Positions 7,271-13,144 of a stretch of DNA of 13,157 nucleotides are shown piece by piece. Positions within the stretch are counted from its first letter, which is position 1, and each line of letters starts with the position of its first letter. A program made the translations under genes and the position numbers. Origin of the DNA: Nitrosopumilaceae archaeon (GTDB taxonomy: Archaea; Thermoproteota; Nitrososphaeria; Nitrososphaerales; Nitrosopumilaceae); NCBI GenBank assembly GCA_030697975.1, contig JAUYOQ010000074.1:1-13157 (forward strand), written 5' to 3'. The notes under the pieces were generated by a model. That model ran no database searches. It was not told the DNA's origin and saw nothing but the letters and a program-made list of their open reading frames with translations.

Positions 7271-7765
7271 TTATGCTCCAGCATCAAGCAGCGCAGCCAT
7301 AAACAAAATTGCGACAGATAAAACTATAGTAACTTCGCCTAGTATGATTATTTTTTTACGTAGTTTCTGTATTTGGTTATCTGATAGTTGTTTTGAAATA
7401 ATTTTTTCTTCTACGTCTTTTCTAATTATTCTAACATGGACTGCATATGCCAAGATCAAGGCAACTACAAGAATTATCTTTACAATTAAGAAATTTCCAT
7501 AGCTTGATGAGAGCAAAAGATCTGGTTTGTTTAGAAATGCAATAGAGTTGTAGATGCCTGTACCAATCAGAACTATTAAGGAAGGGATTGCTATTTTATT
7601 GAATCTTCTTCCAACTTTGATCATAAATTGTAGTCTTTCTTCTAAAGATGTTGACATTGTTTTTAGAAGCGGAGACATGACTGCGCCAATAAACAAAGAT
7701 CCACCGACCCAAATTGCTGCAGAGACAAGATGTATCCAAGTAATTATTGCCTGTTCCATTGTCAT
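7271..7765 (-). CDS. CopD-like four-helix integral membrane protein
   Basis: This 164-residue membrane protein has four predicted transmembrane helices, at about residues 5-27, 56-75, 88-110 and 138-160. The first helix contains WIHLVSAAIWVGGSLF. A His followed by AxWxGG is typical of CopD / YphA-type membrane domains, which are linked to copper handling or to haem-containing membrane cytochromes. A basic, charged loop separates helices 3 and 4. No copper-related gene is nearby, so a copper role is not supported here. A TATA-like element (7789-7798) lies 28 bases before the ATG, giving a leaderless message; a second in-frame ATG follows two codons later. The family resemblance is reasonably good, the function unknown. 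Confidence 0.7.
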   Translation of the reverse strand: MTMEQAIITWIHLVSAAIWVGGSLFIGAVMSPLLKTMSTSLEERLQFMIKVGRRFNKIAIPSLIVLIGTGIYNSIAFLNKPDLLLSSSYGNFLIVKIILVVALILAYAVHVRIIRKDVEEKIISKQLSDNQIQKLRKKIIILGEVTIVLSVAILFMAALLDAGA

Positions 7766-7788
7766 GGTGAATCGATGTTGTTCTAACA

Positions 7789-7798
7789 GATATTATCT
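7789..7798. promoter_or_regulatory. Divergent TATA element between CopD-like and LEA14-like genes
   Basis: The near-palindromic GATATTATCT can act as TATA box in both directions. On minus it is 28 bases from ATG 7765. On plus it predicts a transcript start near 7819, downstream of the candidate ATG at 7805, which argues for the later start at 7871. Confidence 0.42.
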
Positions 7799-7870
7799 AT
7801 TTGGATGTTGACAACATTTTTTAGTTGTACAAACTCTGAGAACAATAACTTGGTTACATTACAAGGACGA

Positions 7871-8347
7871 ATGATTCTTTTTGCTGCAATAGGTGGCCTG
7901 CTTGCATTGATGGGTGGTATAGTCTATTATTCGAGTCTTGACATACCACATCTAGAATTAGCTGAAATAGAATTAGCTAATGTAGAAGTTGTTGATGTCA
8001 ACAGCATAGAAAATCGCGTTAAGCTTGAAACAACGTTTCTTGTAAAAAATCCTAGTGATAAAACATTCACTGTTCCTATTATTTCATATGAGATTTTTGC
8101 TAACGGTAAGTCACTTGGTACAGGTCAGTACTCAACTGCGGATGTTGCAATGCCTGGAAGAGCAGCGTTTTATCCTGGTTCTGAAATACCGTTGAAGAGC
8201 ACTTTACAATTTGTTTTGTCAGATACTATAACAGAAGAATACAAGGCAATTACAAGCGGAGAAAATGTAGAATATAGCGTAAAAGGTATGATTACTGTAG
8301 AGACTGCTTGGAGTCTTATTGAAAAAGAGTTTGAAAGTACACTCTAG
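7871..8347 (+). CDS. Membrane-anchored LEA14/WHy-domain protein
   Basis: This protein has an N-terminal membrane helix (MILFAAIGGLLALMGGIVYY) followed by one LEA type-2 / WHy domain on the outside of the membrane. The domain shows the usual pattern of alternating strands: VKLETTFLVKNPSDKTFTVP, then ISYEIFANGKSLGTG, then an IPLKSTLQFVL strand. Such domains are found in stress and desiccation proteins and in archaeal surface proteins; the ligand is unknown. I choose ATG 7871 (158 residues) over ATG 7805 (180 residues). The helix begins right there, an AAGGA ribosome site lies at 7863-7867, and the predicted transcript start (~7819) is downstream of 7805. TTG 7850 is a further option. It is divergent from the CopD-like gene. 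Confidence 0.72.
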   Translation: MILFAAIGGLLALMGGIVYYSSLDIPHLELAEIELANVEVVDVNSIENRVKLETTFLVKNPSDKTFTVPIISYEIFANGKSLGTGQYSTADVAMPGRAAFYPGSEIPLKSTLQFVLSDTITEEYKAITSGENVEYSVKGMITVETAWSLIEKEFESTL

Positions 8348-8369
8348 TATTCTTGAATTTAGTAATTAA

Positions 8370-8442
8370 TGGGCCGAGAGAGATTTGAACTCTCGACCAC
8401 CGCCGTGTCGAGGCGGTATCCTAACCACTAGACCATCGGCCC
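8370..8442 (-). tRNA. tRNA-Val (GAC)
   Basis: The minus strand folds into a full cloverleaf. The acceptor is GGGCCGA / TCGGCCC, the D-loop is AGTGGTTA, the anticodon stem is CCGCC / GGCGG, and the T-arm is GAGAG TTCAAAT CTCTC. The discriminator is A at 8370 and CCA is not encoded. The 7-base anticodon loop TCGACAC puts GAC at 34-36, which means valine; the short 5-base variable loop rules out Ser. Position 33 is C instead of the near-universal U. No intron is seen. A TATA-like TTAATAATG (8466-8474 on minus) lies at the right distance upstream. Structure is secure, isotype fairly secure. Confidence 0.88.
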
Positions 8443-8516
8443 GATGAGACAAGACCTGATGTAGACATTATTAACGTTTAACAAAACATGAATAGCCCAA
8501 AAATTACTTACTGTTT

Positions 8517-9227
8517 ATGAATAATGATTTTTCAGACGAAGAGAAATCAGGTCTTTACAAGGCAATCTTTTCTAGGAGAGATGTGCGTTCACATTTTACA
8601 TCAAAGCCAATAGATGAAAAGATTTTATCGCAAATTCTTCATGCAGCCCATCATGCGCCTTCTGTAGGCTTTTCCCAGCCATGGAATTTTATCTTAATCA
8701 AAGATTATGAAATACGAAAAAAGATCAAAGAGTCCTTTGAAACTGAAAAAATGCACTCATCTAAATTGGTAGAAGAGCCAAGAAGAACAAAATATCTTTC
8801 TTTCAAACTAGAAGGAATACTTGATTCGCCGCTTAACATATGCGTTACATACGATCCATCAAAGTTTGGCCCATTTGTGATAGGAAGGTCAAGCATTCCT
8901 GAGACAGGCCTCTACAGCGTTTGTTGTGCAGTTCAGAATCTTTGGTTGGCTGCAAGATCTGAAGGAGTTGGTGTTGGATGGGTGAGTATACTTTCAAATA
9001 ATATATTAAAAAATCTGCTAGAGCTTCCTGAGCATGTTGTTCCTGTTGCGTATCTATGTTTAGGCTATGTATCAGAATTTGCGACAAAACCAGATCTTGA
9101 GTCATCTGGTTGGCTCTCAAGACTCAAGCTACAAGATGTAGTATACTATGAAAAGTGGAATCAAAAAGAAAATTCAAGTTGGAATACAATTAAAGAATTA
9201 ATCAAAACAAATCTCGACTATGCTTAA
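8517..9227 (+). CDS. bluB: 5,6-dimethylbenzimidazole synthase (BluB)
   Basis: BluB is a nitroreductase-fold flavoenzyme that fragments reduced FMN with oxygen to make 5,6-dimethylbenzimidazole, the lower ligand of cobalamin; the fold binds FMN as a cytosolic dimer. The 236-residue protein has IFSRRDVRSHF (residues 17-27, with the conserved Asp22 and Arg residues). HHAPSVGFSQPWNFI and RRTKYLSFKLEGI follow, then GVGVGWVSIL with the conserved Ser after GWV, and PVAYLCLGYV. The C-terminus WLSRLKLQDVVYYEKW is diagnostic of BluB rather than a generic nitroreductase. The stop codon overlaps the TATA box of the tRNA-Arg that follows. Nitrososphaerota are known cobalamin producers; no other cobalamin gene is in the window. 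Confidence 0.93.
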   Translation: MNNDFSDEEKSGLYKAIFSRRDVRSHFTSKPIDEKILSQILHAAHHAPSVGFSQPWNFILIKDYEIRKKIKESFETEKMHSSKLVEEPRRTKYLSFKLEGILDSPLNICVTYDPSKFGPFVIGRSSIPETGLYSVCCAVQNLWLAARSEGVGVGWVSILSNNILKNLLELPEHVVPVAYLCLGYVSEFATKPDLESSGWLSRLKLQDVVYYEKWNQKENSSWNTIKELIKTNLDYA

Positions 9228-9231
9228 ATAA
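9224..9231 (+). promoter_or_regulatory. TATA box of tRNA-Arg within the bluB stop
   Basis: TTAAATAA overlaps the bluB TAA (9225-9227) and is centred about 25 bases before the first base of the tRNA, the standard archaeal spacing. Confidence 0.5.
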
Positions 9232-9251
9232 TTACATGTATGTTTTGTGCT

Positions 9252-9347
9252 GGGCTTGTGGCGCAGAGTCATTAAAATGACGTGCAACATGGATAGCGCG
9301 GTAGCCTCCTAAGTTACAGGTCGAGGGATCGAAGCCCTCCAAGCCCG
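9252..9347 (+). tRNA. tRNA-Arg (CCT) with D-loop intron
   Basis: The acceptor is GGGCTTG (9252-9258) with CAAGCCC (9340-9346), and the discriminator is G9347. The D-stem is GCGC (9261-9264) with GCGC (9296-9299). The anticodon stem is GTAGC / GTTAC and the loop CTCCTAA gives CCT at 9308-9310. The T-arm is GAGGG ATCGAAG CCCTC. The D-loop is 31 bases long; removing 9267-9287 leaves the normal AGCATGGATA with G18G19. CCA is not encoded. T-loop position 54 is A rather than the usual U. A TATA box lies 25 bases upstream. The isotype is secure, and the intron is supported by its fold. Confidence 0.9.
9267..9287 (+). other. 21-base non-canonical tRNA intron (position 15/16)
   Basis: The pre-tRNA D-stem strand GCGC (9261-9264) can pair with GTGC (9282-9285), forming a 4-base central helix. 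It is followed on the 5' side by the 3-base bulge AGA (9265-9267) and an inner helix GTCAT / ATGAC closed by the loop TAAA. After GTGC comes a 3-base bulge, AAC (9286-9288). This matches a relaxed bulge-helix-bulge. Cutting after the second base of each bulge removes exactly 9267-9287 and restores a standard D-loop. No outer helix is seen, as is common for non-canonical archaeal tRNA introns. Confidence 0.8.
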
Positions 9348-9376
9348 CATTATACTAAGATGATTTACAATTTTGG

Positions 9377-9384
9377 TTTAAATA
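9377..9384 (+). promoter_or_regulatory. TATA box of the FMN reductase gene
   Basis: TTTAAATA is centred about 26 bases before ATG 9406, so transcription should begin at or next to the ATG and the message should be leaderless. Confidence 0.5.
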
Positions 9385-9405
9385 GACTGACAATAGAGTT
9401 GCGCT

Positions 9406-9927
9406 ATGAAAGTTGTAGTTATTTCTGGTAGTCCAAGAAAAGGAGCTAACACAGAAATCATGATGAGGCTTGTGTATGAATATACAAAAACAAAAAATGA
9501 AGAAACTAAATTCATCAATCTCTCAGAAAGTAAAATAGATTGTTACTACGGTCCTAACGAAAAATATAGTGACATTACATTACAAGCTGCCAAAGACATA
9601 ACAGAAGCAGATGTTTGGTTGGTTGGAACGCCAATATACAATTCATTTTTCAGTTCTTCTTTGAAGAATCTCTTTGAGTACATCAATTACAAAAAAACTG
9701 CTGGAAAGGTTGCAGGTATAGCAATTATGGCTTCAGGAAACATTGGCTTTATCGATGTTCAGACACTTGTAACTCAGCTAATGTCATATTTTCGAGTCAT
9801 AACCAACCCAAAAGCAGTATACGTGACTGTAGACATGATAAAAGACGGGACTGTAATAGATGAAGCAAAGACTAGATTAAAAGAACTAGTTGATGAGACG
9901 CTGGTTTTGGCTTCTAAGCAGATTTAA
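9406..9927 (+). CDS. NADPH-dependent FMN reductase family protein (flavodoxin fold)
   Basis: This cytosolic flavoprotein uses NAD(P)H to reduce FMN, quinones or other small acceptors. The 173 residues show the family's FMN phosphate loop ISGSPRKGANTEIM at the first strand (residues 6-19). WLVGTPIYNSFFSSSLKNLFEYI (~74-96) is the second flavin-binding segment and subunit contact, and GIAIMASGN comes near residue 107. It begins at an ATG preceded by a well-spaced TATA box and ends in a 14-base overlap with the convergent secreted-protein gene. The true acceptor is unknown. It follows bluB, which needs reduced FMN, but each has its own promoter and a tRNA lies between, so a link is only speculation. 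Confidence 0.88.
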   Translation: MKVVVISGSPRKGANTEIMMRLVYEYTKTKNEETKFINLSESKIDCYYGPNEKYSDITLQAAKDITEADVWLVGTPIYNSFFSSSLKNLFEYINYKKTAGKVAGIAIMASGNIGFIDVQTLVTQLMSYFRVITNPKAVYVTVDMIKDGTVIDEAKTRLKELVDETLVLASKQI

Positions 9928-10330
9928 CCGTTGTAGGTAGATTAACGACTTTGAAGATTTTTACAGTATAATCTCCTTCAAAAATTTTGATTGTTCTATC
10001 TGAGTTAGAATCTAGAACTCTAAATCTGTATTCGTAAGATCCGTCTGCTTTAACATCGGTTTGTGCGAAATGATATGCATCGTTTCCTTTATAGATCTGG
10101 ATTATTACTGGATATTCAACGGCAGCGTTGTTGATTTTTCCTTCAACAAATCCAAATGGAAGTTTGTTGTTTAATGGTATGTTCATAGTTAGTGTAGTCT
10201 TTTCAAGAGCTAGAGAATCGTCAATTGGTATTATCTCAGTAACCGATTGTTGTTTTTCTGCAAAGGTTGGAGAGATAACAACTATTGATAGCAATGCTGT
10301 AAGGATTCCAAGGGCTGCTAATGTACGCAC
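9914..10330 (-). CDS. Secreted protein of unknown function
   Basis: The 138-residue product begins with a clear export signal: Arg2, a hydrophobic run LAALGILTALLSIVVI, then SPTFA before the likely cut at residue ~24. The mature part of about 114 residues is all-beta in character (VEYPVIIQIYKGNDAYHFAQ, then GSYEYRFRV). It looks like an Ig-like or carboxypeptidase-regulatory-like beta sandwich as found in archaeal surface proteins; no catalytic motif is seen. The start is GTG 10330, with a TATA box (10351-10360) 25-26 bases upstream, so the message is probably leaderless. It overlaps the FMN reductase gene by 14 bases tail-to-tail. I do not recognise a named family. Confidence 0.75.
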   Translation of the reverse strand: MRTLAALGILTALLSIVVISPTFAEKQQSVTEIIPIDDSLALEKTTLTMNIPLNNKLPFGFVEGKINNAAVEYPVIIQIYKGNDAYHFAQTDVKADGSYEYRFRVLDSNSDRTIKIFEGDYTVKIFKVVNLPTTVKSA

Positions 10331-10350
10331 AAATTTTTTTGAAAAAAGTT

Positions 10351-10360
10351 ACATATTAAG
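10351..10360 (-). promoter_or_regulatory. TATA box of the secreted-protein gene
   Basis: The minus strand reads CTTAATATGT, centred 25-26 bases before GTG 10330. It supports the GTG as a leaderless start. Confidence 0.45.
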
Positions 10361-10392
10361 ATGACGCATAATTCATTAGATCTACTAGTTCA

Positions 10393-10411
10393 AGATGCTT
10401 AACAAGCATCT
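10393..10411. repeat. Perfect 8-base inverted repeat with 3-base loop
   Basis: AGATGCTT and AAGCATCT flank AAC with no mismatch. It sits in the gap between the coiled-coil gene end (10454) and the promoter of the secreted-protein gene (10351-10360), about 33 bases upstream of that TATA box. It could be an activator/repressor site or an RNA hairpin at the end of the upstream transcript. On plus it is followed by a T-rich run, but no plus-strand gene ends here. Confidence 0.55.
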
Positions 10412-10453
10412 GTTTGTTATATTTGGTGTATTTTATTTGTTAAGTAAGGAAGT

Positions 10454-10966
10454 CTAGGTAACTTTGCGTTTTGTTTTACGTTTTGTCTTTTCTTTAGAAG
10501 CTAGAGCCTTAATGTTTGCTAGTTCAGTTTTAAGGGCTTCAATCTGGACCATTGTTTCTAGATTTTCAATTTTTTGTTTTAGCTGATTGATCTCGCTTTC
10601 TTTTAGCTTTACTGTATTTCTTAGTTCTTCTACTTAATTTCCTAATTTACTCTTGGTCTGACTTAGTTCGCTATCTGTAATATTTGCAAACGTTTGTGTT
10701 GTTCCTCGCGTTCCAACTATCTGGTATGGTTCATTCAGCTTTTTTTTTACATCGTGATCATGACCATGATCGTATTTGTGCATGTAATCCTTGCTTTTTT
10801 GAGCCAGATAACACATGGCAGTTAGAAACCACGTGATTGGAACTGCCATCATGAATACAAACTGAAGTATTGGAAAGGCAGAGCCTAGAATAAACCACAG
10901 CAGGGATAATACAGCAGCAAACGCGCCAGTTACTACAGTTGCCAGGTGATTTCTCAAATATCCCAT
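10454..10966 (-). pseudogene. Membrane / coiled-coil protein gene interrupted by one TAA
   Basis: The first part (10634-10966, 110 residues from ATG 10966) starts MGYLRNHLATVV and has two membrane helices at about residues 8-29 and 31-52. A His/Asp-rich stretch (YDHGHDHD) follows, then a polar region ending SKLGN and TAA (10634-10636). The same frame then continues for 59 codons to TAG 10454-10456. That part encodes a heptad-like coiled coil (VEELRNTVKLKESEINQLKQ, then IENLETMVQIEAL) and a basic tail KTKRKTKRK. There is no start codon until ATG 10552, so the second part cannot easily be a separate gene. ATG 10966 is chosen over GTG 10978 because GAGGT precedes it and the TATA spacing fits. 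It is either a nonsense mutation, a sequencing error or stop readthrough. I do not recognise the family. Confidence 0.68.
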
Positions 10967-10990
10967 GTTTAACCTCACAAATTTGGCTGA

Positions 10991-11000
10991 ATATAAATAA
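10991..11000 (-). promoter_or_regulatory. TATA box of the membrane/coiled-coil gene
   Basis: The minus strand reads TTATTTATAT, about 28 bases before ATG 10966. It predicts a transcript start close to the ATG. Confidence 0.42.
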
Positions 11001-11048
11001 TAATGTCAATACCAGTATTTGAAATTAAAAAGAAAGGGCGAACCCGAT

Positions 11049-11291
11049 CTACTCTTCTTTTTTAGTGCCTTCTGTAGACGGAGCTACATTGTTTAAAGTC
11101 TCTGATTGCAGGATCTTTATTTTTGCTAGTAGTTCATTTCGTAGATCTCGTGCAACTCGTCTTACTGTAGGTCTTGGAACACCTAGCTCATCTACCACTT
11201 TACTGTAAATATCTTGTTTGTCGGTTAGTCCCTTGTCCAGATAAGCGTTAATTGCTTGTTTAATAACCGTGCTTTGATTTGTGCGATTCAC
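11049..11291 (-). CDS. Small helix-turn-helix DNA-binding protein
   Basis: This is an 80-residue protein whose middle part looks like a compact winged or simple HTH. IKQAINAYLDKG (~10-21) is helix 1, DKQDIYSKVVDELG (~24-37) is the positioning helix, and PRPTVRRVARDLRNELLAKI (~39-58) is a strongly basic recognition helix and extension. The last ~20 residues are polar and probably disordered. It is probably a chromatin-associated protein or transcription regulator of the Nitrososphaerota; targets are unknown. The start is GTG 11291, 26 bases from a TATA box (CTTATATAG, ~11313-11321), giving a leaderless message. A perfect CTAAA-T-TTTAG inverted repeat (11297-11307) lies between that box and the start, fitting autoregulation. 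HTH call is fairly sure. Confidence 0.75.
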   Translation of the reverse strand: MNRTNQSTVIKQAINAYLDKGLTDKQDIYSKVVDELGVPRPTVRRVARDLRNELLAKIKILQSETLNNVAPSTEGTKKEE

Positions 11292-11296
11292 AGATT

Positions 11297-11307
11297 CTAA
11301 ATTTTAG
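11297..11307. promoter_or_regulatory. Possible autoregulatory operator of the HTH gene
   Basis: CTAAATTTTAG is a perfect 5-base inverted repeat around one T, 6 bases before the GTG start and just downstream of the TATA box at ~11313-11321. A regulator bound here would block initiation. A second AT-rich repeat in such DNA can arise by chance, so the role is inferred from position only. Confidence 0.35.
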
Positions 11308-11550
11308 TCGTTCTATATAAGATTATTTTATAAGAAAAAATTTGTAATCATTATTTAAGAAATTCTTTTCATAAAAAATTTGATATGAGTTATAGATAAA
11401 GTCATGGTTACAAGATTCAGCAGATTTTAAAAATTTAATTATAACATTGAGTCAGAAGACAGTTATTCCTAACGCTAGTGGGTACTGGGTTTGTTTTAAC
11501 AAGTTTATTGGTTAGCAAAACTCTTATGTTTATAGTAAGAAAGTTTCGAA
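11308..11550. other. Gene-free, strongly AT-rich spacer
   Basis: This is the longest gap without a gene in the window. The left part (to ~11450) is very AT-rich with only trivial reading frames. The right part (~11445-11515) is less AT-rich and holds the inverted repeat TTGTT-TT-AACAA (11491-11502). The likely TATA element for the cyclophilin gene is CTTATGTTTATAG (11523-11535), 16-28 bases before ATG 11551. I see no cloverleaf or recognisable structured RNA. Confidence 0.5.
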
Positions 11551-12030
11551 ATGACCAAAGCCACAATCGAAACTAGTTTTGGAAATATTGTGTTTAGATT
11601 ATTACCAGACATTGCGCCTGAAACGGTACGAAGCTTTGCAAAATTAGCCCAGTCTAGGTTTTATGATGGTACGTTATTTCATCGTGTTATTCCTGGTTTT
11701 ATGATACAAGGTGGAGATCCCAATACAAAGAATGCCGATAAAAGCAGATGGGGAATAGGCGGTCCTGGTTATACCATAAAAGCTGAGTTTAATTCCAGAT
11801 CTCATTTTCGTGGTATTGTTTCTATGGCAAGAGCAACAGATCCAGATAGCGCAGGCTCACAGTTTTTTATAGTGACAACAGATAGTGCCTTTCTTGATAG
11901 ACAGTATACAGTGTTTGGTGAGGTAGTAGAAGGAATGAACATTGCCGATAAAATTGTTAATTTACCAAGAGACAAAAATGATTGTCCCTTAGAAGAAGCT
12001 AAAATGCATAAGGTAACGCTAGCTGAGTAG
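11551..12030 (+). CDS. Cyclophilin-type peptidyl-prolyl cis-trans isomerase
   Basis: This is a compact single-domain cyclophilin of 159 residues that isomerises X-Pro bonds in the cytosol; there is no signal peptide. The catalytic region is complete. FHRVIPGFMIQGGDP (~43-57) carries the essential Arg and the Phe/Met/Gln pocket, followed by GGPGYTIKAEF, GIVSMARA, SAGSQFFIV (~107-115) and FLDRQYTVFGEVVEGM. The gene starts 1 base after a TATA-proximal leader (TATA ~11523-11535). It ends at TAG 12028-12030, directly followed by the ATG of the next gene, so the pair is almost certainly one transcript. It is the second prolyl isomerase family in the window, besides the FKBP. Identification is secure. 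Confidence 0.95.
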   Translation: MTKATIETSFGNIVFRLLPDIAPETVRSFAKLAQSRFYDGTLFHRVIPGFMIQGGDPNTKNADKSRWGIGGPGYTIKAEFNSRSHFRGIVSMARATDPDSAGSQFFIVTTDSAFLDRQYTVFGEVVEGMNIADKIVNLPRDKNDCPLEEAKMHKVTLAE

Positions 12031-12978
12031 ATGTTTAGTTTGAAAATTATAGTCTCTGTCCTAATCTTATTTGTATTAGTATCATTTGTCCCACAAGGTT
12101 TTGCCCAAATTTCTTTAGGTGCACCTGCGATTCAAATGGATGTTAGCATTACAATTGAAGAAGATGGCAAGGTGTATGTAGTTCATAGAATAGCAAGTAA
12201 CACAAAGGCTCAACAACTTGATTTAATCAATGGAACTGTGTCAAATCTGAGAGTTATAGATGAACAAGACGCTGATGTACAGTTTGCAAAAATTGGTGTT
12301 GAGGATATAAGTAGCGTTACCATTTTTCCTACAAAAGAAATTGTTAGTGTTAAATATGATCTAGCTGATGTATTAGAGCTAAAGGATGGGGTGTGGACAT
12401 GGAATTTCTTTTATCCTGAGAGTACGATGTTCCTTTTTCCTAAAAGTGTTGATTTAATCTTTGTAAATGACCGACCTGTAAATCTTGGATATAATGATGC
12501 AAAAGGAATACGATGTCATGGTTGTCAGATGATTTTAGAATACATTATCAATGAGCCAGTGATCACGCAAGAAGTCAAATGGCAAGATAGAGCCTTTAAT
12601 GTTGAGATTATAACTTTGGCTGAGATCACTTCATTTAATTTTGATCAACCAAAAAAGACCATTAGTTTTGATGTAAAAAATGATCATCAATTTGTTACAT
12701 TACTTATTCCGTTGGAACTTTTATGGAATCCCTATCAGGTATATCTGGATCAAGAACCTTATGGAGTGTTTGCTGATGAAGAAAAAGTTTTCAAACATGA
12801 ATTTGTTGTTAATGAAACTCATGTTCAGTTAAATATGCGGCCTGAAACTGCAGGTACTATACGAATTATAGGCACTTCGGTAGTGCCAGAGTTTCCATTA
12901 TTTGTCCCACTAGTCTTAGGAATGTCTATGATTATGGTACTAGTCTTTAGAAAATCATTCGCTGCCAGAACCACATGA
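12031..12978 (+). CDS. Exported membrane-anchored protein with C-terminal PEFP anchor
   Basis: The 315-residue protein has an N-terminal signal peptide (hydrophobic residues ~5-20, likely cut after GFA at ~25). A long beta-rich extracellular part follows, then a C-terminal membrane anchor from residue 285: VPEFPLFVPLVLGMSM and a final Arg-Lys. The PEFP-helix-basic arrangement resembles the C-terminal sorting or anchor signals of archaeal surface proteins. Features in the ectodomain include a Cys162-x-x-Cys165 pair and N-glycosylation sequons such as Asn67-Gly-Thr and an NET near residue 261. It starts on the base after the cyclophilin stop (TAG then ATG), implying translational coupling. Its last 24 bases overlap the convergent zinc-ribbon gene. 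The function is not recognised. Confidence 0.8.
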   Translation: MFSLKIIVSVLILFVLVSFVPQGFAQISLGAPAIQMDVSITIEEDGKVYVVHRIASNTKAQQLDLINGTVSNLRVIDEQDADVQFAKIGVEDISSVTIFPTKEIVSVKYDLADVLELKDGVWTWNFFYPESTMFLFPKSVDLIFVNDRPVNLGYNDAKGIRCHGCQMILEYIINEPVITQEVKWQDRAFNVEIITLAEITSFNFDQPKKTISFDVKNDHQFVTLLIPLELLWNPYQVYLDQEPYGVFADEEKVFKHEFVVNETHVQLNMRPETAGTIRIIGTSVVPEFPLFVPLVLGMSMIMVLVFRKSFAARTT

Positions 12979-13110
12979 GCAAAAGCCATACTCGTCTATT
13001 CGTGTATTACAGAGATGACATTTTTCACCATAGTCTATTTCCCATGGTTCTTTTCCAAAGAGTCTAAAATGATCATCAATTTCTAATGGAATTTCTCGTT
13101 CTTTCTTCAA
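12955..13110 (-). CDS. Small zinc-ribbon-like protein (51 aa)
   Basis: A short minus-strand frame starts at TTG 13110 and ends TGA 12955-12957. It encodes LKKEREIPLEIDDHFRLFGK in its N-terminal half and a metal-site pattern in its C-terminal half. That pattern is CHLCN at residues 31-35 and FCSCG at 43-47, i.e. CxxC plus CxC, fitting one zinc ion. A stop lies just upstream in frame, and the TATA-like GTATAG in 13131-13144 is about 27 bases before the TTG. The product is therefore probably leaderless, like several neighbours. It overlaps the end of the exported-protein gene by 24 bases. I do not recognise a named family; the regular cysteine pattern and promoter spacing argue that it is real. 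Confidence 0.62.
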   Translation of the reverse strand: MKKEREIPLEIDDHFRLFGKEPWEIDYGEKCHLCNTRIDEYGFCSCGSGSE

Positions 13111-13130
13111 CAGTATTTAGCACTGATTAC

Positions 13131-13144
13131 ATCTATACATAGAT
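13131..13144. promoter_or_regulatory. Palindromic TATA region of the zinc-ribbon gene
   Basis: ATCTAT-AC-ATAGAT is a perfect 6-base inverted repeat that contains the TATA-like core, centred about 27 bases before TTG 13110 on the minus strand. It may be simply the TATA box or a regulated one. Confidence 0.38.

Noticed and set aside
9261..9299. tRNA-Arg as a decayed tRNA with a broken D-arm
   Set aside because: Both D-stem strands and all other stems pair fully, and a BHB-like fold removes the extra bases exactly.
10405..10440. Hairpin plus T-rich run as a plus-strand intrinsic terminator
   Set aside because: No plus-strand gene ends nearby (the last ends at 9927), and archaea do not rely on hairpin terminators.
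10758..11009. 83-residue frame overlapping the membrane/coiled-coil gene
   Set aside because: Cys/Ser-rich shadow frame; the competing frame has clear membrane helices and a TATA box at its start.
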